From Clostridium sp. UBA4548 (GTDB lineage: Bacteria > Bacillota > Clostridia > Clostridiales > Clostridiaceae), in assembly GCF_002387895.1 (NCBI RefSeq), contig NZ_DGLI01000048.1, positions 86,116-150,115 of the forward strand: a stretch of DNA of 64,000 nt. Reading direction: 5' to 3'. The translations under genes were made by a program, and so were the position numbers. Numbering within the stretch: position 1 is the first letter of the stretch; every line of letters starts with the position of its first letter. The notes below the pieces were generated by a model that saw nothing but the letters and a program-made list of their open reading frames with translations, did not search any database and had not been told where the DNA came from. Below, piece by piece: positions 1 to 7,797 of the stretch.

Positions 1-828
1 GCCTTCAAAGGAAAAATAGAGTATGTAGATTCCGACGAAGAAGCAAAAAGGCTAAAGGAAGAAAAGAAACGCTTGGAAAAGGAAGAGAAGGCAAGGCTAA
101 AGGCGGAAGCAGAAGCTAAAAAAATAGAAGAGAAAAAGAAAAGAGAAGAAGAAATTAGACTTGCAGCAGAAAAAAAGCAGCAAGAAGAATTGAAGAAGAA
201 ACAAGAGGAGGAGGCAAAGAAAAATCCTCCTAAATCTGTATTATTAGATATACCAGTAATTAGTCAACTTCCAGAACTGAAAAATGGATGTGAAGTAACC
301 TCTATTGCTATGATGTTAAATTATAGTGGTATTTCAGTAGACAAAATGACTTTAGCAGAAAAAGTAAGAAAGGATACCACTCCTTTAACTTACAATGGAT
401 CAGCTATTGCATCTTGGGGTAATCCCAACGTAGGATTTGTGGGAGATATAACAGGAAAATCACCAGGGTACTCTATATATCCAGAACCATTAAAACCTTT
501 AGTAGAAGAGTACATGCCTGGCAAGTCATTGATTTTAAATGGTGTAAATTATAATGATATTGAGAAAGTTTTGGCTGATAAGAGACCTGTAGTTGTATGG
601 GTCACTGTAGACTTTAAGCAGCCATCAAGGAGAGCTCAGTGGGTTAGCAATGGTGAAAATATTAGTGTAAATCTATCACAACATGCAGTACTACTTACTG
701 GATATGATGAAAGTAATCTTTATTATAATGACCCTTTAGATAATGGAAAAAACAAAAGTGTTTCAAAAGAAACTTTTAAGGCTATATGGGAAACAATGGG
801 CAAGCATGCACTTTCATATTACAAATAA
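1..828 (+). CDS. C39-like peptidase domain protein, 5' end outside window
   Basis: The frame is open to the first base of the window, so the N-terminus is missing; the TTG at 73 is only an internal codon. The visible part starts with about 75 residues of highly charged Lys/Glu/Ala-rich sequence that should form a long helix or coiled coil. A papain-like C39_2 domain follows: the nucleophile Cys sits in the GCEVTS motif, followed by AMMLNYSG, and the His is in QHAVLLTGYD, with a downstream YYNDP motif. This arrangement (helical stalk plus C39_2 domain) is usual for exported, cell-wall-associated proteins of Firmicutes. The substrate is unknown. A strong hairpin terminator follows directly. The signal peptide, if any, is outside the window. 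Confidence 0.8.
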   Translation, partial: AFKGKIEYVDSDEEAKRLKEEKKRLEKEEKARLKAEAEAKKIEEKKKREEEIRLAAEKKQQEELKKKQEEEAKKNPPKSVLLDIPVISQLPELKNGCEVTSIAMMLNYSGISVDKMTLAEKVRKDTTPLTYNGSAIASWGNPNVGFVGDITGKSPGYSIYPEPLKPLVEEYMPGKSLILNGVNYNDIEKVLADKRPVVVWVTVDFKQPSRRAQWVSNGENISVNLSQHAVLLTGYDESNLYYNDPLDNGKNKSVSKETFKAIWETMGKHALSYYK

Positions 829-857
829 TAATTTACAACTATAATATCATTGAATAA

Positions 858-896
858 TAAAGACTAGTATTTTGATTTAAGTACTAGTCTTTTTTG
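858..896 (+). terminator. Rho-independent terminator of the C39 peptidase gene
   Basis: An 11-bp stem (AAAGACTAGTA with TACTAGTCTTT) with a short AT loop is followed by a T run. It lies 30 bases after the stop codon. Confidence 0.85.
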
Positions 897-1223
897 TGTC
901 AAAATATAACTATGAAGAATTGTTATAATATCCTTTGTTAATCTCAAGAAAGTTTAAGGTAAGTTGATTAGGAGTAACAAAGTAACCTTCGTTTAGCCAA
1001 AAGCTGCTTCTAAAGCAGCCACACAACATGAACTTATTAATTATTTAATATAATATTGAATTTTTATAATTAATCCTCGTATATATAATAACAAGAATTA
1101 ATAAAGAGTACAGTGTACAGTGATGGGAAATTAAGCTATGGCTTTGGAAGGTAGAAACTAAGTTTAAACATCATGGAAAAGCTTATGGCAAGTAAGAATT
1201 GAAATGTATAAGGAGAGAGAGTT
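897..1223. other. Intergenic region before the DUF4349 lipoprotein gene
   Basis: No gene was seen. It holds a short hairpin at 1003-1019 (GCTGCTT/AAGCAGC) and a near-palindrome GTACAGTGTAC close to 1110. The ribosome site of the next gene (AAGGAGAGAGAG) is just before 1224. Confidence 0.5.
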
Positions 1224-2225
1224 ATGAAAGGAAAAAGTTTGCGATTCAAGACGATTTCAGCTATTTTAATTTTTATGTTTGTTTTTGCTGGTTGTGGAAG
1301 TAAGAAAGATGGGGCAGCACAACAGTCACCATCAACAGCTTTAAATAAACAAGAGATTATGGATAAGGCTAAAAGTGAAGGTGTTCAAGTTAAACCTGAA
1401 GACTCTAAGATAGGTGAAAAGCCAGCTACTAATGAGGGGACAAATGCTAATAAAATACGTGCTATTGATAATGAAAGAAAGATTATTAAGGCTGGAAGTA
1501 CAACTATAGAGACAGTAAAATTTGAGGAAAGTTTAAATGGTATACTAAAGGAAATTGAAGAAAAGGGAGGATATATTGAAAACTCAAATATTCATGGAAG
1601 TAGTGACAAAAACCAATTATATAACGAGAATGCAAAGAAGGGCTATAGCGAAAATAGAAGTGCTAGTATCATAGCTAGAATTCCTAAGGAAGTTTTTGAT
1701 GGGTTTTTAAAGGATGCTAATAAGTTTGGTAATGTTATATCTAAAAGTGTAAATGGAGAAGATGTAACAGCTCAATATTTTGATACAGAAGCAAGATTAA
1801 AGACTCTTAAAATACAAGAAGAGAGGATACTAGAACTATTAAAAAAATCTGGAGAACTTAAGGATATAATCGAACTTGAAAAACGTTTATCAGAATTAAG
1901 GTTTGAAATAGAATCCCTCACTGGGACCTTAAAAAAGTGGGATAACATGGTGAGTTATTCTCAAGTTTCTATAAACCTTATAGAAGTTACAGAGCTTACA
2001 CCCAATGAGAAGACTCCAATAACTTTAGGAGCTAAAATTATTGCAGCCTTGAAAAATTCAACTAAAGGATTAATCGATTTATGTAAGAGCTTTATAGTTT
2101 TTATAGCTTTAATATTACCTTATGTGGTAGTGATTGTTGCAGTAGCTTTCCTTATTAGTTTTTTTAAAAAGAAATTAAATATAAAAGGCTTTAAAATAAA
2201 CCTACCCTTTAAAAAGAAAAAATAG
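1224..2225 (+). CDS. DUF4349 domain lipoprotein
   Basis: A 333-residue exported protein. Residues 1-24 are a lipoprotein signal peptide ending in the lipobox FAGC, so Cys24 should be lipidated. A low-complexity linker leads to a DUF4349 domain (about 80-255): a beta-strand start (KAGSTTIETVKFEESL), the conserved RIPKEVFDGFL segment, DVTAQYFDTEARLK, and a long amphipathic helical hairpin (EERILELL to SLTGTL) followed by YSQVSINL. A transmembrane helix at about 285-312 is followed by a Lys-rich tail. The protein is therefore anchored at both ends. DUF4349 proteins have no settled function. The start is supported by AAGGAGAGAGAG. A hairpin lies just after the stop. Confidence 0.85.
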   Translation: MKGKSLRFKTISAILIFMFVFAGCGSKKDGAAQQSPSTALNKQEIMDKAKSEGVQVKPEDSKIGEKPATNEGTNANKIRAIDNERKIIKAGSTTIETVKFEESLNGILKEIEEKGGYIENSNIHGSSDKNQLYNENAKKGYSENRSASIIARIPKEVFDGFLKDANKFGNVISKSVNGEDVTAQYFDTEARLKTLKIQEERILELLKKSGELKDIIELEKRLSELRFEIESLTGTLKKWDNMVSYSQVSINLIEVTELTPNEKTPITLGAKIIAALKNSTKGLIDLCKSFIVFIALILPYVVVIVAVAFLISFFKKKLNIKGFKINLPFKKKK

Positions 2226-2239
2226 TAGGCTGTAAAAAT

Positions 2240-2292
2240 ATAGGGAACCATAGAGAGGTTTAAATTGAACTTGGCTATGATTCCCTTAATAA
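2240..2292 (+). repeat. Hairpin repeat family R, copy 1; probable terminator
   Basis: AGGGAACCATAG at 2242-2253 pairs with CTATGATTCCCT at 2275-2286 with one mismatch. Flanks ATAGGGAA and TTCCCTTAATAA recur, with an inner arm of exactly the same length but different sequence, at 27573-27624 on the minus strand; a longer relative is at 4036-4087. It sits after the DUF4349 stop, between convergent genes, so it may also end transcription. Confidence 0.6.
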
Positions 2293-2352
2293 TTTTCTAT
2301 AGGAGAAGAAGGAAGTTTAAACACCTAAAGTTTATGTGAAATTAAATAAAAG

Positions 2353-2766
2353 TTATTGCTTCTTTTGTGAAGTAGCAACGTGAATAAAATTAGTAATTTT
2401 AATGCTACCAAATTCATCAATTAAAGTAATTCTGTCTACACCATAAGGACCTTTATGATCTGGCTCACAAGTTACTACTTGAAGTGTTACTTCATAATAT
2501 TTATTATCCTCACTTAAAGGTTTAAAATTTATAACTTTTGCATTTTCAAAATCTATATATCTATTTCGACCATAATAAGAATTAATGCCATCAGATATAT
2601 AAGGAATTAAAGATTCAATAGTATTAAAAGTTAATAATTCATAGGCATCTACTGCGGGTTCTTCCTGCTTCACTGTAGCCACGGTTTCAATCATAGAATT
2701 TTGTAAATTAATATAATTTGAGCCTAAGAGATAAAGACCAAGTAGTACGCATACTAATTTCTTCAT
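2353..2766 (-). CDS. Small exported protein, DUF3888-like
   Basis: A 137-residue protein with an N-terminal signal peptide or anchor (MKKLVCVLLGLYLLGS). The body resembles the DUF3888 family of Firmicutes: a helical part around LLTFNTIESLIPYISDGI, the conserved YYG motif (GINSYYGRNR), then a beta-rich part with the conserved PYGVDRITL pattern. Function unknown; secreted or membrane-attached. The family call is by recollection of its conserved features and is moderate. It is monocistronic and convergent with the DUF4349 gene. The ribosome site is a GGAGGAC just before ATG on the minus strand. Confidence 0.65.
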   Translation of the reverse strand: MKKLVCVLLGLYLLGSNYINLQNSMIETVATVKQEEPAVDAYELLTFNTIESLIPYISDGINSYYGRNRYIDFENAKVINFKPLSEDNKYYEVTLQVVTCEPDHKGPYGVDRITLIDEFGSIKITNFIHVATSQKKQ

Positions 2767-2883
2767 AAAAAGTCCTCCAATTTCAAGTAAATAAAACTCC
2801 CTTATATTTTGTTTATTTTATTGGGTTTTTATGTATAATTTTATATGAAAGGTAAAGTAAATTAGGAAGGTATTATAGGGCTC

Positions 2884-2977
2884 TCCAAATATAGACTTGG
2901 TTAAATAGCCTAAGATTTCCTGAAAGATATCTTTAGGTTGATGGAAAACAAGCTATTTAACTAATTTTGAATTTGGA
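2884..2977 (+). ncRNA. Structured leader candidate upstream of the radical SAM gene
   Basis: Three nested perfect or near-perfect stems can be drawn: TCCAAAT 2884-2890 with ATTTGGA 2971-2977; GTTAAATAGC 2900-2909 with GCTATTTAAC 2952-2961; and CCTAAGAT 2909-2916 with ATCTTTAGG 2929-2937. No T run follows, so it is not a plain terminator. It ends about 57 bases before the coding start, so it could be a regulatory 5' leader. No known riboswitch class was recognised. Confidence 0.4.
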
Positions 2978-3034
2978 ATAACAAAAGAAATTCTAAGATA
3001 TAGTAAATGAGCTATTGAAGAGAGGATGATGAAA

Positions 3035-3904
3035 GTGAGATATGAAGGAACAGTATATAGACCACCAAGTGAAGCTTATAGCTTAATAATTCAAGCCACC
3101 ATTGGATGTTCACATAACAACTGTAGTTTTTGCAGCATGTATAAGGACAAAAGCTTTAGAATAAGAAGTGTAGAGCATATTCTTGAAGATTTAAGTGAAG
3201 CAAGAAGAAGATATGATAAAGTTGAAAAAGTTTTTTTAGCTGATGGTGATGCCTTAATTATGAGAACAGTAGATTTAATCACTATACTTAAAGCAATAAA
3301 AGAATTATTCCCAGAGTGTAAGCGAGTTGGGATATATGGGTCACCAAAGTCCATATTAAGTAAAAATCTAGAAGAGCTTAAGGAGCTTAAGAACCATGGA
3401 ATAGGCATAATTTATTTAGGAATTGAAAGCGGAAGCGATAAAATATTAAAGGAAATAAATAAAGGGGTAACTGCGAAGGATATAATTGAAGCGGGCAGAA
3501 AAGCCAAAGGCTCAGAAATTGCTCTTTCTGTTACACTTATATCAGGACTTGGTGGAAAAGAAAACACTAAAGAGCATGCAATAGAAAGTGCTAAAGTAAT
3601 TAGTGAAATAAATCCTGATTATTTAGGGATCTTAACCCTAATGATTGAAGAGGGTACAGAGTTAAAGCATAAAATAATGACAGGAGAGTTTTCTTTATTA
3701 ACTCCAAGAGAAGTTATGGAAGAAATGAGGGAGTTTATTGAAAATATTAAAGTTCAGGGTACAATCTTTAGAAGTAATCATGCATCAAATTATATAAACT
3801 TTGCTGGAGTATTAAGCAAGGACAAAGAAAAAATTCTTCAGGAGATTAACTATGTTCTTAAAAATAATAGCTTATATAAGGATGAAAGATTTAGAGGATT
3901 ATAG
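3035..3904 (+). CDS. Radical SAM protein
   Basis: About 290 residues. The N-terminus has the family signature YEGTVYRPPSEA, then the cluster motif C-x4-C-x2-C (CSHNNCSFC) followed by SMYKDKSFR, typical of a subgroup of B12-binding-free radical SAM proteins. The barrel continues with LADGDAL, GIYGSPKS, YLGIESGSDKIL (the GIESG motif) and SVTLISGLGG. It should bind a 4Fe-4S cluster and cleave S-adenosylmethionine; the substrate is not known. Start choice: ATGs at 3026 and 3029 lie immediately on the GAGAGG ribosome site, so the in-frame GTG at 3035 (9-base spacing) is preferred, giving a start close to RYEGT. The gene stands alone, preceded by a structured leader. Confidence 0.85.
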   Translation: MRYEGTVYRPPSEAYSLIIQATIGCSHNNCSFCSMYKDKSFRIRSVEHILEDLSEARRRYDKVEKVFLADGDALIMRTVDLITILKAIKELFPECKRVGIYGSPKSILSKNLEELKELKNHGIGIIYLGIESGSDKILKEINKGVTAKDIIEAGRKAKGSEIALSVTLISGLGGKENTKEHAIESAKVISEINPDYLGILTLMIEEGTELKHKIMTGEFSLLTPREVMEEMREFIENIKVQGTIFRSNHASNYINFAGVLSKDKEKILQEINYVLKNNSLYKDERFRGL

Positions 3905-4018
3905 AAATATATAAATTATAACAAGGACAGTAACATGAAAAGACAAATTTTAAATAATTAATAACAGTGTAAAACTGAAATAAAAATTTCAAAAGTTAAT
4001 TATCAAGAATAAAAAAAC

Positions 4019-4147
4019 TGGGATATCCATAATATAGGGAACCAGAGTTAAAACTTAACTTATACATTAGTCCTACCCTGGTTCCCTTAAGGGTTAATGA
4101 AGATGAATAAGTTAAAATTCTATCATTGAACCCTATAGGATATCCCA
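4019..4147. repeat. Three-way-junction element; hairpin repeat family R, copy 2
   Basis: An outer stem (TGGGATATCC 4019-4028 with GGATATCCCA 4138-4147) encloses two hairpins: AGGGAACCAG 4036-4045 with CTGGTTCCCT 4078-4087, and AGGGTTAATGA 4090-4100 with TCATTGAACCCT 4123-4134 (one bulge). It lies between the convergent radical SAM and thrS genes and may end transcription from both sides. Parts recur at 2240, 11684 and 27573-27725. Confidence 0.6.
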
Positions 4148-4188
4148 ATTCATTTAGTTTAAGCTATATTATTATAAATCTTTAGAAA

Positions 4189-6126
4189 TTATTTTTCTTT
4201 AGTTTCAATTTCTTTTAATACTCTTTCTATGAAGCTATCTAGTGGAAGAGCACCTTCATCACCATTCTTACGGCTTCTTACTGCAACTTCTCTGTTTTCA
4301 GCTTCCTTTTCTCCAACTACTAGGATATAAGGAGCTCTTTCATTACGAGCTTCTCTAATTTTATAACCAATCTTTTCAGCTCTGTAGTCAGTTTCAACCC
4401 TAATCCCTTTATTTTTAAAGGCTTTAGTAACTTCCTCAGCATAATCATGGTATTTCTCAGAGATTGGAAGAATTTTAGCTTGAACAGGTGCAAGCCAAAC
4501 TGGGAAAGCACCAGCATATTTTTCAATAAGCATTGCAAGAGTTCTTTCATAACATCCTATAGAAGTTCTATGAATAATGTAAGGATGCTTTTCTTTTCCA
4601 TCCTTATCGATATAAGTCATTCCAAATCTTTCAGCTAGTGAGAAGTCAATTTGTACAGTAATTATTGTATCTTCTTTTCCATGAACGTTTTTGAACTGTA
4701 AGTCAAGTTTTGGTCCGTAGAAAGCAGCTTCTCCAATTGCTTCTTTATAATTAATACCAAGATTATCAAGGATTTGTCTCATCTTATCTTGAGTAGCATA
4801 CCACTCTTCAGGTCTATCTATATATTTATCTTTTCTAGATTCATCCCATAGAGAGAATTGATAAGTGATGTCATCTTGAATTCCTAAAGTATTCATCATA
4901 AAGTTGATTAAATCAACTACTCCTCTGAATTCTTCTTCAAGTTGATCAGGAGTGCATACTAGATGTCCTTCAGAAATTGTAAATTGTCTAACACGGATTA
5001 AACCATGCATTTCTCCTGAGGACTCATTTCTAAATAAAGTAGAAGTTTCACCATATCTAATTGGTAAGTCTCTGTAACTCTTTTTATCATTTTTATAAAT
5101 CATAAACTGGAATGGGCAAGTCATTGGACGAAGAGCAAATACTTCAGTATCAGTTTCTTCATGTCCAAGAACAAACATACCGTCTTTATAGTGATCCCAG
5201 TGTCCAGAAATTTTATAAAGGTCGCTCTTTGCAAGCATTGGAGTCTTAGTTAGAACATAGCCTCTTCTTTCTTCCTCATCCTCAACAAACCTTTGAAGAA
5301 GTTGAATTACCTTAGCTCCCTTTGGCATTAGTAGAGGAAGTCCTTGGCCTATTGCTTCTGCAGTTGTAAATAGCTTAAGCTCTCTTCCAAGTTTATTATG
5401 ATCGCGTTTTTTAGCCTCTTCCATTGCTTCAAGATGTGCATCTAAATCAGATTTTTTAGTAAAGGAAGTTCCATAAATACGAGATAACATTTTGTTTTTC
5501 TCATTACCTCTCCAGTAAGCTCCAGCAAGCTTTGTTAATTTAAAAGCTTTTATATATTTTGTGGACATAAGGTGGGGTCCTGCACAAAGGTCAACAAATT
5601 CCCCTTGCTTGTAGAAAGTAATTTTTGCTCCTTCTGGTAGCTCTTGAATAAGTTCTACTTTATAAGGCTCTTCCTTTTCTTGCATGAAGGCTATAGCTTC
5701 TTCTCTTGGAAGTTCAAATAATTCTATTTTAAGATCTTCCTTAACTATTTTTTTCATTTCAGCTTCGATATGATCAATATCTTCGAAGGTAAATGGTCTT
5801 TCAGTATCAAAATCATAGTAGTAACCATTATCTATAGCAGGTCCTATAGCTAGTTTAGCTGTAGGGAAAAGTCTGCTTACTGCTTGAGCCAAGATGTGTG
5901 CTGATGTATGTCTAAAAGCTCTTCTACCTTCCTCATCATCAAAGGTTAATATACTAAGCTCGCAATCATTACTAACTATAAAACGTAAGTCTACTGTTTC
6001 TCCATTTACACTTCCAGCAGTTGCTACTCTAGCTAATCCTTCTGAAATGTCTTTAGCAATATCAAAAACTGATATTGGATTTTGGTATTCTTTTACTGAT
6101 CCATCTTTAAGTGTTATTTTTATCAT
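4189..6126 (-). CDS. thrS: Threonyl-tRNA synthetase
   Basis: Full length at 645 residues. Domain order: TGS (1-60), tRNA editing domain with the zinc/catalytic set HTSAH (73-77) and CAGPH, class II catalytic core (about 240-530), and anticodon-binding domain (about 540-640, LAPVQAKILPIS to APYILVVGEKEAE). The core has the zinc Cys in RPMTCPFQ, motif 2 RVRQFTISEGH and motif 3 HRTSIGCYERTLAMLIE. The motif 2 sequence is the QFTISEGH version rather than the FTQDDAH version of the E. coli enzyme. It charges tRNA-Thr in the cytoplasm. ATG at 6126 follows AAAGGAG. Expression is controlled by a T-box leader upstream. Confidence 0.97.
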   Translation of the reverse strand: MIKITLKDGSVKEYQNPISVFDIAKDISEGLARVATAGSVNGETVDLRFIVSNDCELSILTFDDEEGRRAFRHTSAHILAQAVSRLFPTAKLAIGPAIDNGYYYDFDTERPFTFEDIDHIEAEMKKIVKEDLKIELFELPREEAIAFMQEKEEPYKVELIQELPEGAKITFYKQGEFVDLCAGPHLMSTKYIKAFKLTKLAGAYWRGNEKNKMLSRIYGTSFTKKSDLDAHLEAMEEAKKRDHNKLGRELKLFTTAEAIGQGLPLLMPKGAKVIQLLQRFVEDEEERRGYVLTKTPMLAKSDLYKISGHWDHYKDGMFVLGHEETDTEVFALRPMTCPFQFMIYKNDKKSYRDLPIRYGETSTLFRNESSGEMHGLIRVRQFTISEGHLVCTPDQLEEEFRGVVDLINFMMNTLGIQDDITYQFSLWDESRKDKYIDRPEEWYATQDKMRQILDNLGINYKEAIGEAAFYGPKLDLQFKNVHGKEDTIITVQIDFSLAERFGMTYIDKDGKEKHPYIIHRTSIGCYERTLAMLIEKYAGAFPVWLAPVQAKILPISEKYHDYAEEVTKAFKNKGIRVETDYRAEKIGYKIREARNERAPYILVVGEKEAENREVAVRSRKNGDEGALPLDSFIERVLKEIETKEK

Positions 6127-6280
6127 TTTTGTTCTCCTTTCATTTCTGTTTTAATATGAAGTAGACATATAGAGAAAATGTAATAATTGGGATAAGATTC
6201 TCTATAAATGTCTGTTAGTTTACAAATTAACTTTGTATTAATATTTATTTGTTTTAAACGTTGTGAATAAATATTAATAA

Positions 6281-6510
6281 TAAAAAAACTCGTCTCTTTT
6301 CATTACTGAAAAGGGACGAGTTATACCCGCGGTTCCACCCAATTTACATAGAAATTCTATGTCAACTTTTATGACTATAACGTGGTCAACGAACTTTATT
6401 AAAGTTACTCAGAGGTGGTCTTCAGCAACAGTTCATTTAAAAGTACTTTCAGCTATTGCACTTTCTCTCTGTAAATGTTCTAGAGGCATACTCTTCTCTT
6501 CATCGCATTA
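6281..6510 (-). promoter_or_regulatory. T-box leader of thrS
   Basis: On the minus strand the 14-base T-box core GGTGGAACCGCGGG occurs at 6324-6339, directly before a terminator stem (AACTCGTCCCTTTT/AAAAGAGACGAGTT, 6287-6322) with a T run. The 5' part has the stem I features GATGAAGAGAAGAGTA (near 6490-6510) and AGAGAG. Uncharged tRNA-Thr should stabilise the antiterminator and let thrS be read. A Thr ACC triplet is present at the expected 3' side of stem I (GACCACC near 6413-6420), which is compatible with a threonine specifier but was not proven by folding. Outside this element, 6127-6280 and 6511-6770 hold nothing else recognisable beyond AT-rich promoter-like sequence. Confidence 0.93.
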
Positions 6511-6772
6511 AAAATATATAAGTATATTATATGACTATTATATTATGATTATTACACAAGATACAATATATTTCAAATAGATAATATATGGCAACAATAA
6601 ATAATATAACAATTAAATTTTATATCATTATAACACTTATAAAATCACAGTCAAGGGTTTTTGTAGATTGAAGTGAATTATTTTGGTATAATCCTAGTAT
6701 AGAACTAAAGGAAAATGTTGAGTAATCAAATATAACTTAGCTGATAAACATTTACATAGGAGGACCCTTACT

Positions 6773-7015
6773 ATGAACCTAGATAGAAATGAACTAATAG
6801 GAGAAAATGCTTTTAGCATAGATGGAATCATATCCATACCAAATGGAATAGATCAAGAAGAGTTTTTTGATAACCTTATAGAGTACCTACAAGATAAAGG
6901 GGCTTATTTCTTTGGCTTTACTGAAACTCTTCAGGGAGAAGCAATGAAGGAAGGACGCTTGAAAGAACTTTTAACTGTTAACGGAATTCAGGAGTTTAAA
7001 GAGGATGAAATATAA
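6773..7015 (+). CDS. Hypothetical small protein, 80 residues
   Basis: Not recognised. Acidic soluble protein with no signal peptide or membrane segment. It opens with MNLDRNELIGENAFSIDG and contains a FFDNLIEYLQDKGAYFFGF segment that looks like helix-strand. Translation is well supported by GGAGGACC eight bases before ATG. It is followed after 17 bases by a possible 22-codon ORF and then the PAP2 phosphatase gene, all on the same strand, so they may be co-transcribed. Confidence 0.7.
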   Translation: MNLDRNELIGENAFSIDGIISIPNGIDQEEFFDNLIEYLQDKGAYFFGFTETLQGEAMKEGRLKELLTVNGIQEFKEDEI

Positions 7016-7032
7016 GGACTAAGGAGATCGAT

Positions 7033-7101
7033 ATGAATAAGATTAAAATTATACCAATAATAGGTGAGAGACAAAAAGAATTTAAGTGTGAGGAATTTTA
7101 G
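7033..7101 (+). CDS. Possible 22-residue ORF coupled to the PAP2 gene
   Basis: ATG at 7033 has AAGGAG six bases upstream. The frame encodes a 22-residue peptide starting MNKIKIIPIIGER and stops with the TAG at 7099-7101, immediately before the ATG of the PAP2 gene (TAGATG). The tight abutment suggests translational coupling or a leader peptide. No homology is known to me, and at this length chance cannot be excluded. Confidence 0.4.
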   Translation: MNKIKIIPIIGERQKEFKCEEF

Positions 7102-7644
7102 ATGGAGTTTTTGCACAGTATTGATAAGAGTATTGTAGACTTTGTTCATTATGGACTACAAAATTCATTGTTTGATTTTCTTATGCCTAAGATTACAGCT
7201 TTAGGTGAGGCGGGAATTATTTGGATAGTAATAAGTTTAACTCTTATAGCAACGAAGAAGCATAGAAAAACAGGCATTACCTGTCTTGTTGCCTTGTTTT
7301 TGAGTTTGCTGTTTACAGATTTAAGTATTAAACAAATTATTCAAAGGCCAAGACCAATAACTACATATCCAATAGAAAATTCACTAATTAAAATACCAAC
7401 AAGTTACTCTTTTCCTTCAGGACACACCAGCTCCTCCTTTGCGGCAGCTTGGGTGCTTTATAGAACTATGGATAAATACAAATTAGGTTACTTAGCCTTA
7501 GCAGTGATTATGGCTTTTTCAAGAATGTACCTATATGTCCATTATTTATCAGATGTAGTAGGAGGAATAGTAGTTGGTATAATCAGTGCAACCTTAGCTA
7601 TGATAATTGTAAATAAATATGTGAAAAGAAAAAATCAATTATAA
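7102..7644 (+). CDS. PAP2-family membrane phosphatase
   Basis: 180 residues with about five membrane helices. All three motifs of the PAP2 acid phosphatase family are present: K-x6-RP (K78 to RPRP at 82-85), PSGH at 105-108, and SR-x5-H-x3-D (S140, R141, H147, D151). These residues carry out phosphate-ester or diphosphate hydrolysis at the outer face of the membrane. Likely substrates are undecaprenyl diphosphate or phosphatidylglycerol phosphate, but the sequence alone does not choose. It abuts a 22-codon ORF upstream. A shared bidirectional terminator follows. Confidence 0.92.
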   Translation: MEFLHSIDKSIVDFVHYGLQNSLFDFLMPKITALGEAGIIWIVISLTLIATKKHRKTGITCLVALFLSLLFTDLSIKQIIQRPRPITTYPIENSLIKIPTSYSFPSGHTSSSFAAAWVLYRTMDKYKLGYLALAVIMAFSRMYLYVHYLSDVVGGIVVGIISATLAMIIVNKYVKRKNQL

Positions 7645-7739
7645 TATATAATTGTAGGAAATATGCTAAAGCTATGAATAAGTGGTAGCAAGGTGAAAAG
7701 TAGAACTACAAATTTATACTGTTACTAAGGTGAAATAAT

Positions 7740-7773
7740 AAAAAGAAGTCAGAAAAAATCTGACTTCTTTTCT
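7740..7773. terminator. Bidirectional terminator between PAP2 and deacetylase genes
   Basis: AAAAGAAGTCAGA at 7741-7753 pairs with TCTGACTTCTTTT at 7760-7772. A-rich and T-rich sides serve both convergent genes. Confidence 0.85.
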
Positions 7774-7797
7774 TATAAATTTATAAATTATCTACTA

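Noticed and set aside
3026..3034. ATG codons at 3026 and 3029 as start of the radical SAM gene
   Set aside because: They touch the GAGAGG ribosome site with almost no spacing; GTG at 3035 fits better. The difference is three residues, so this is not certain.
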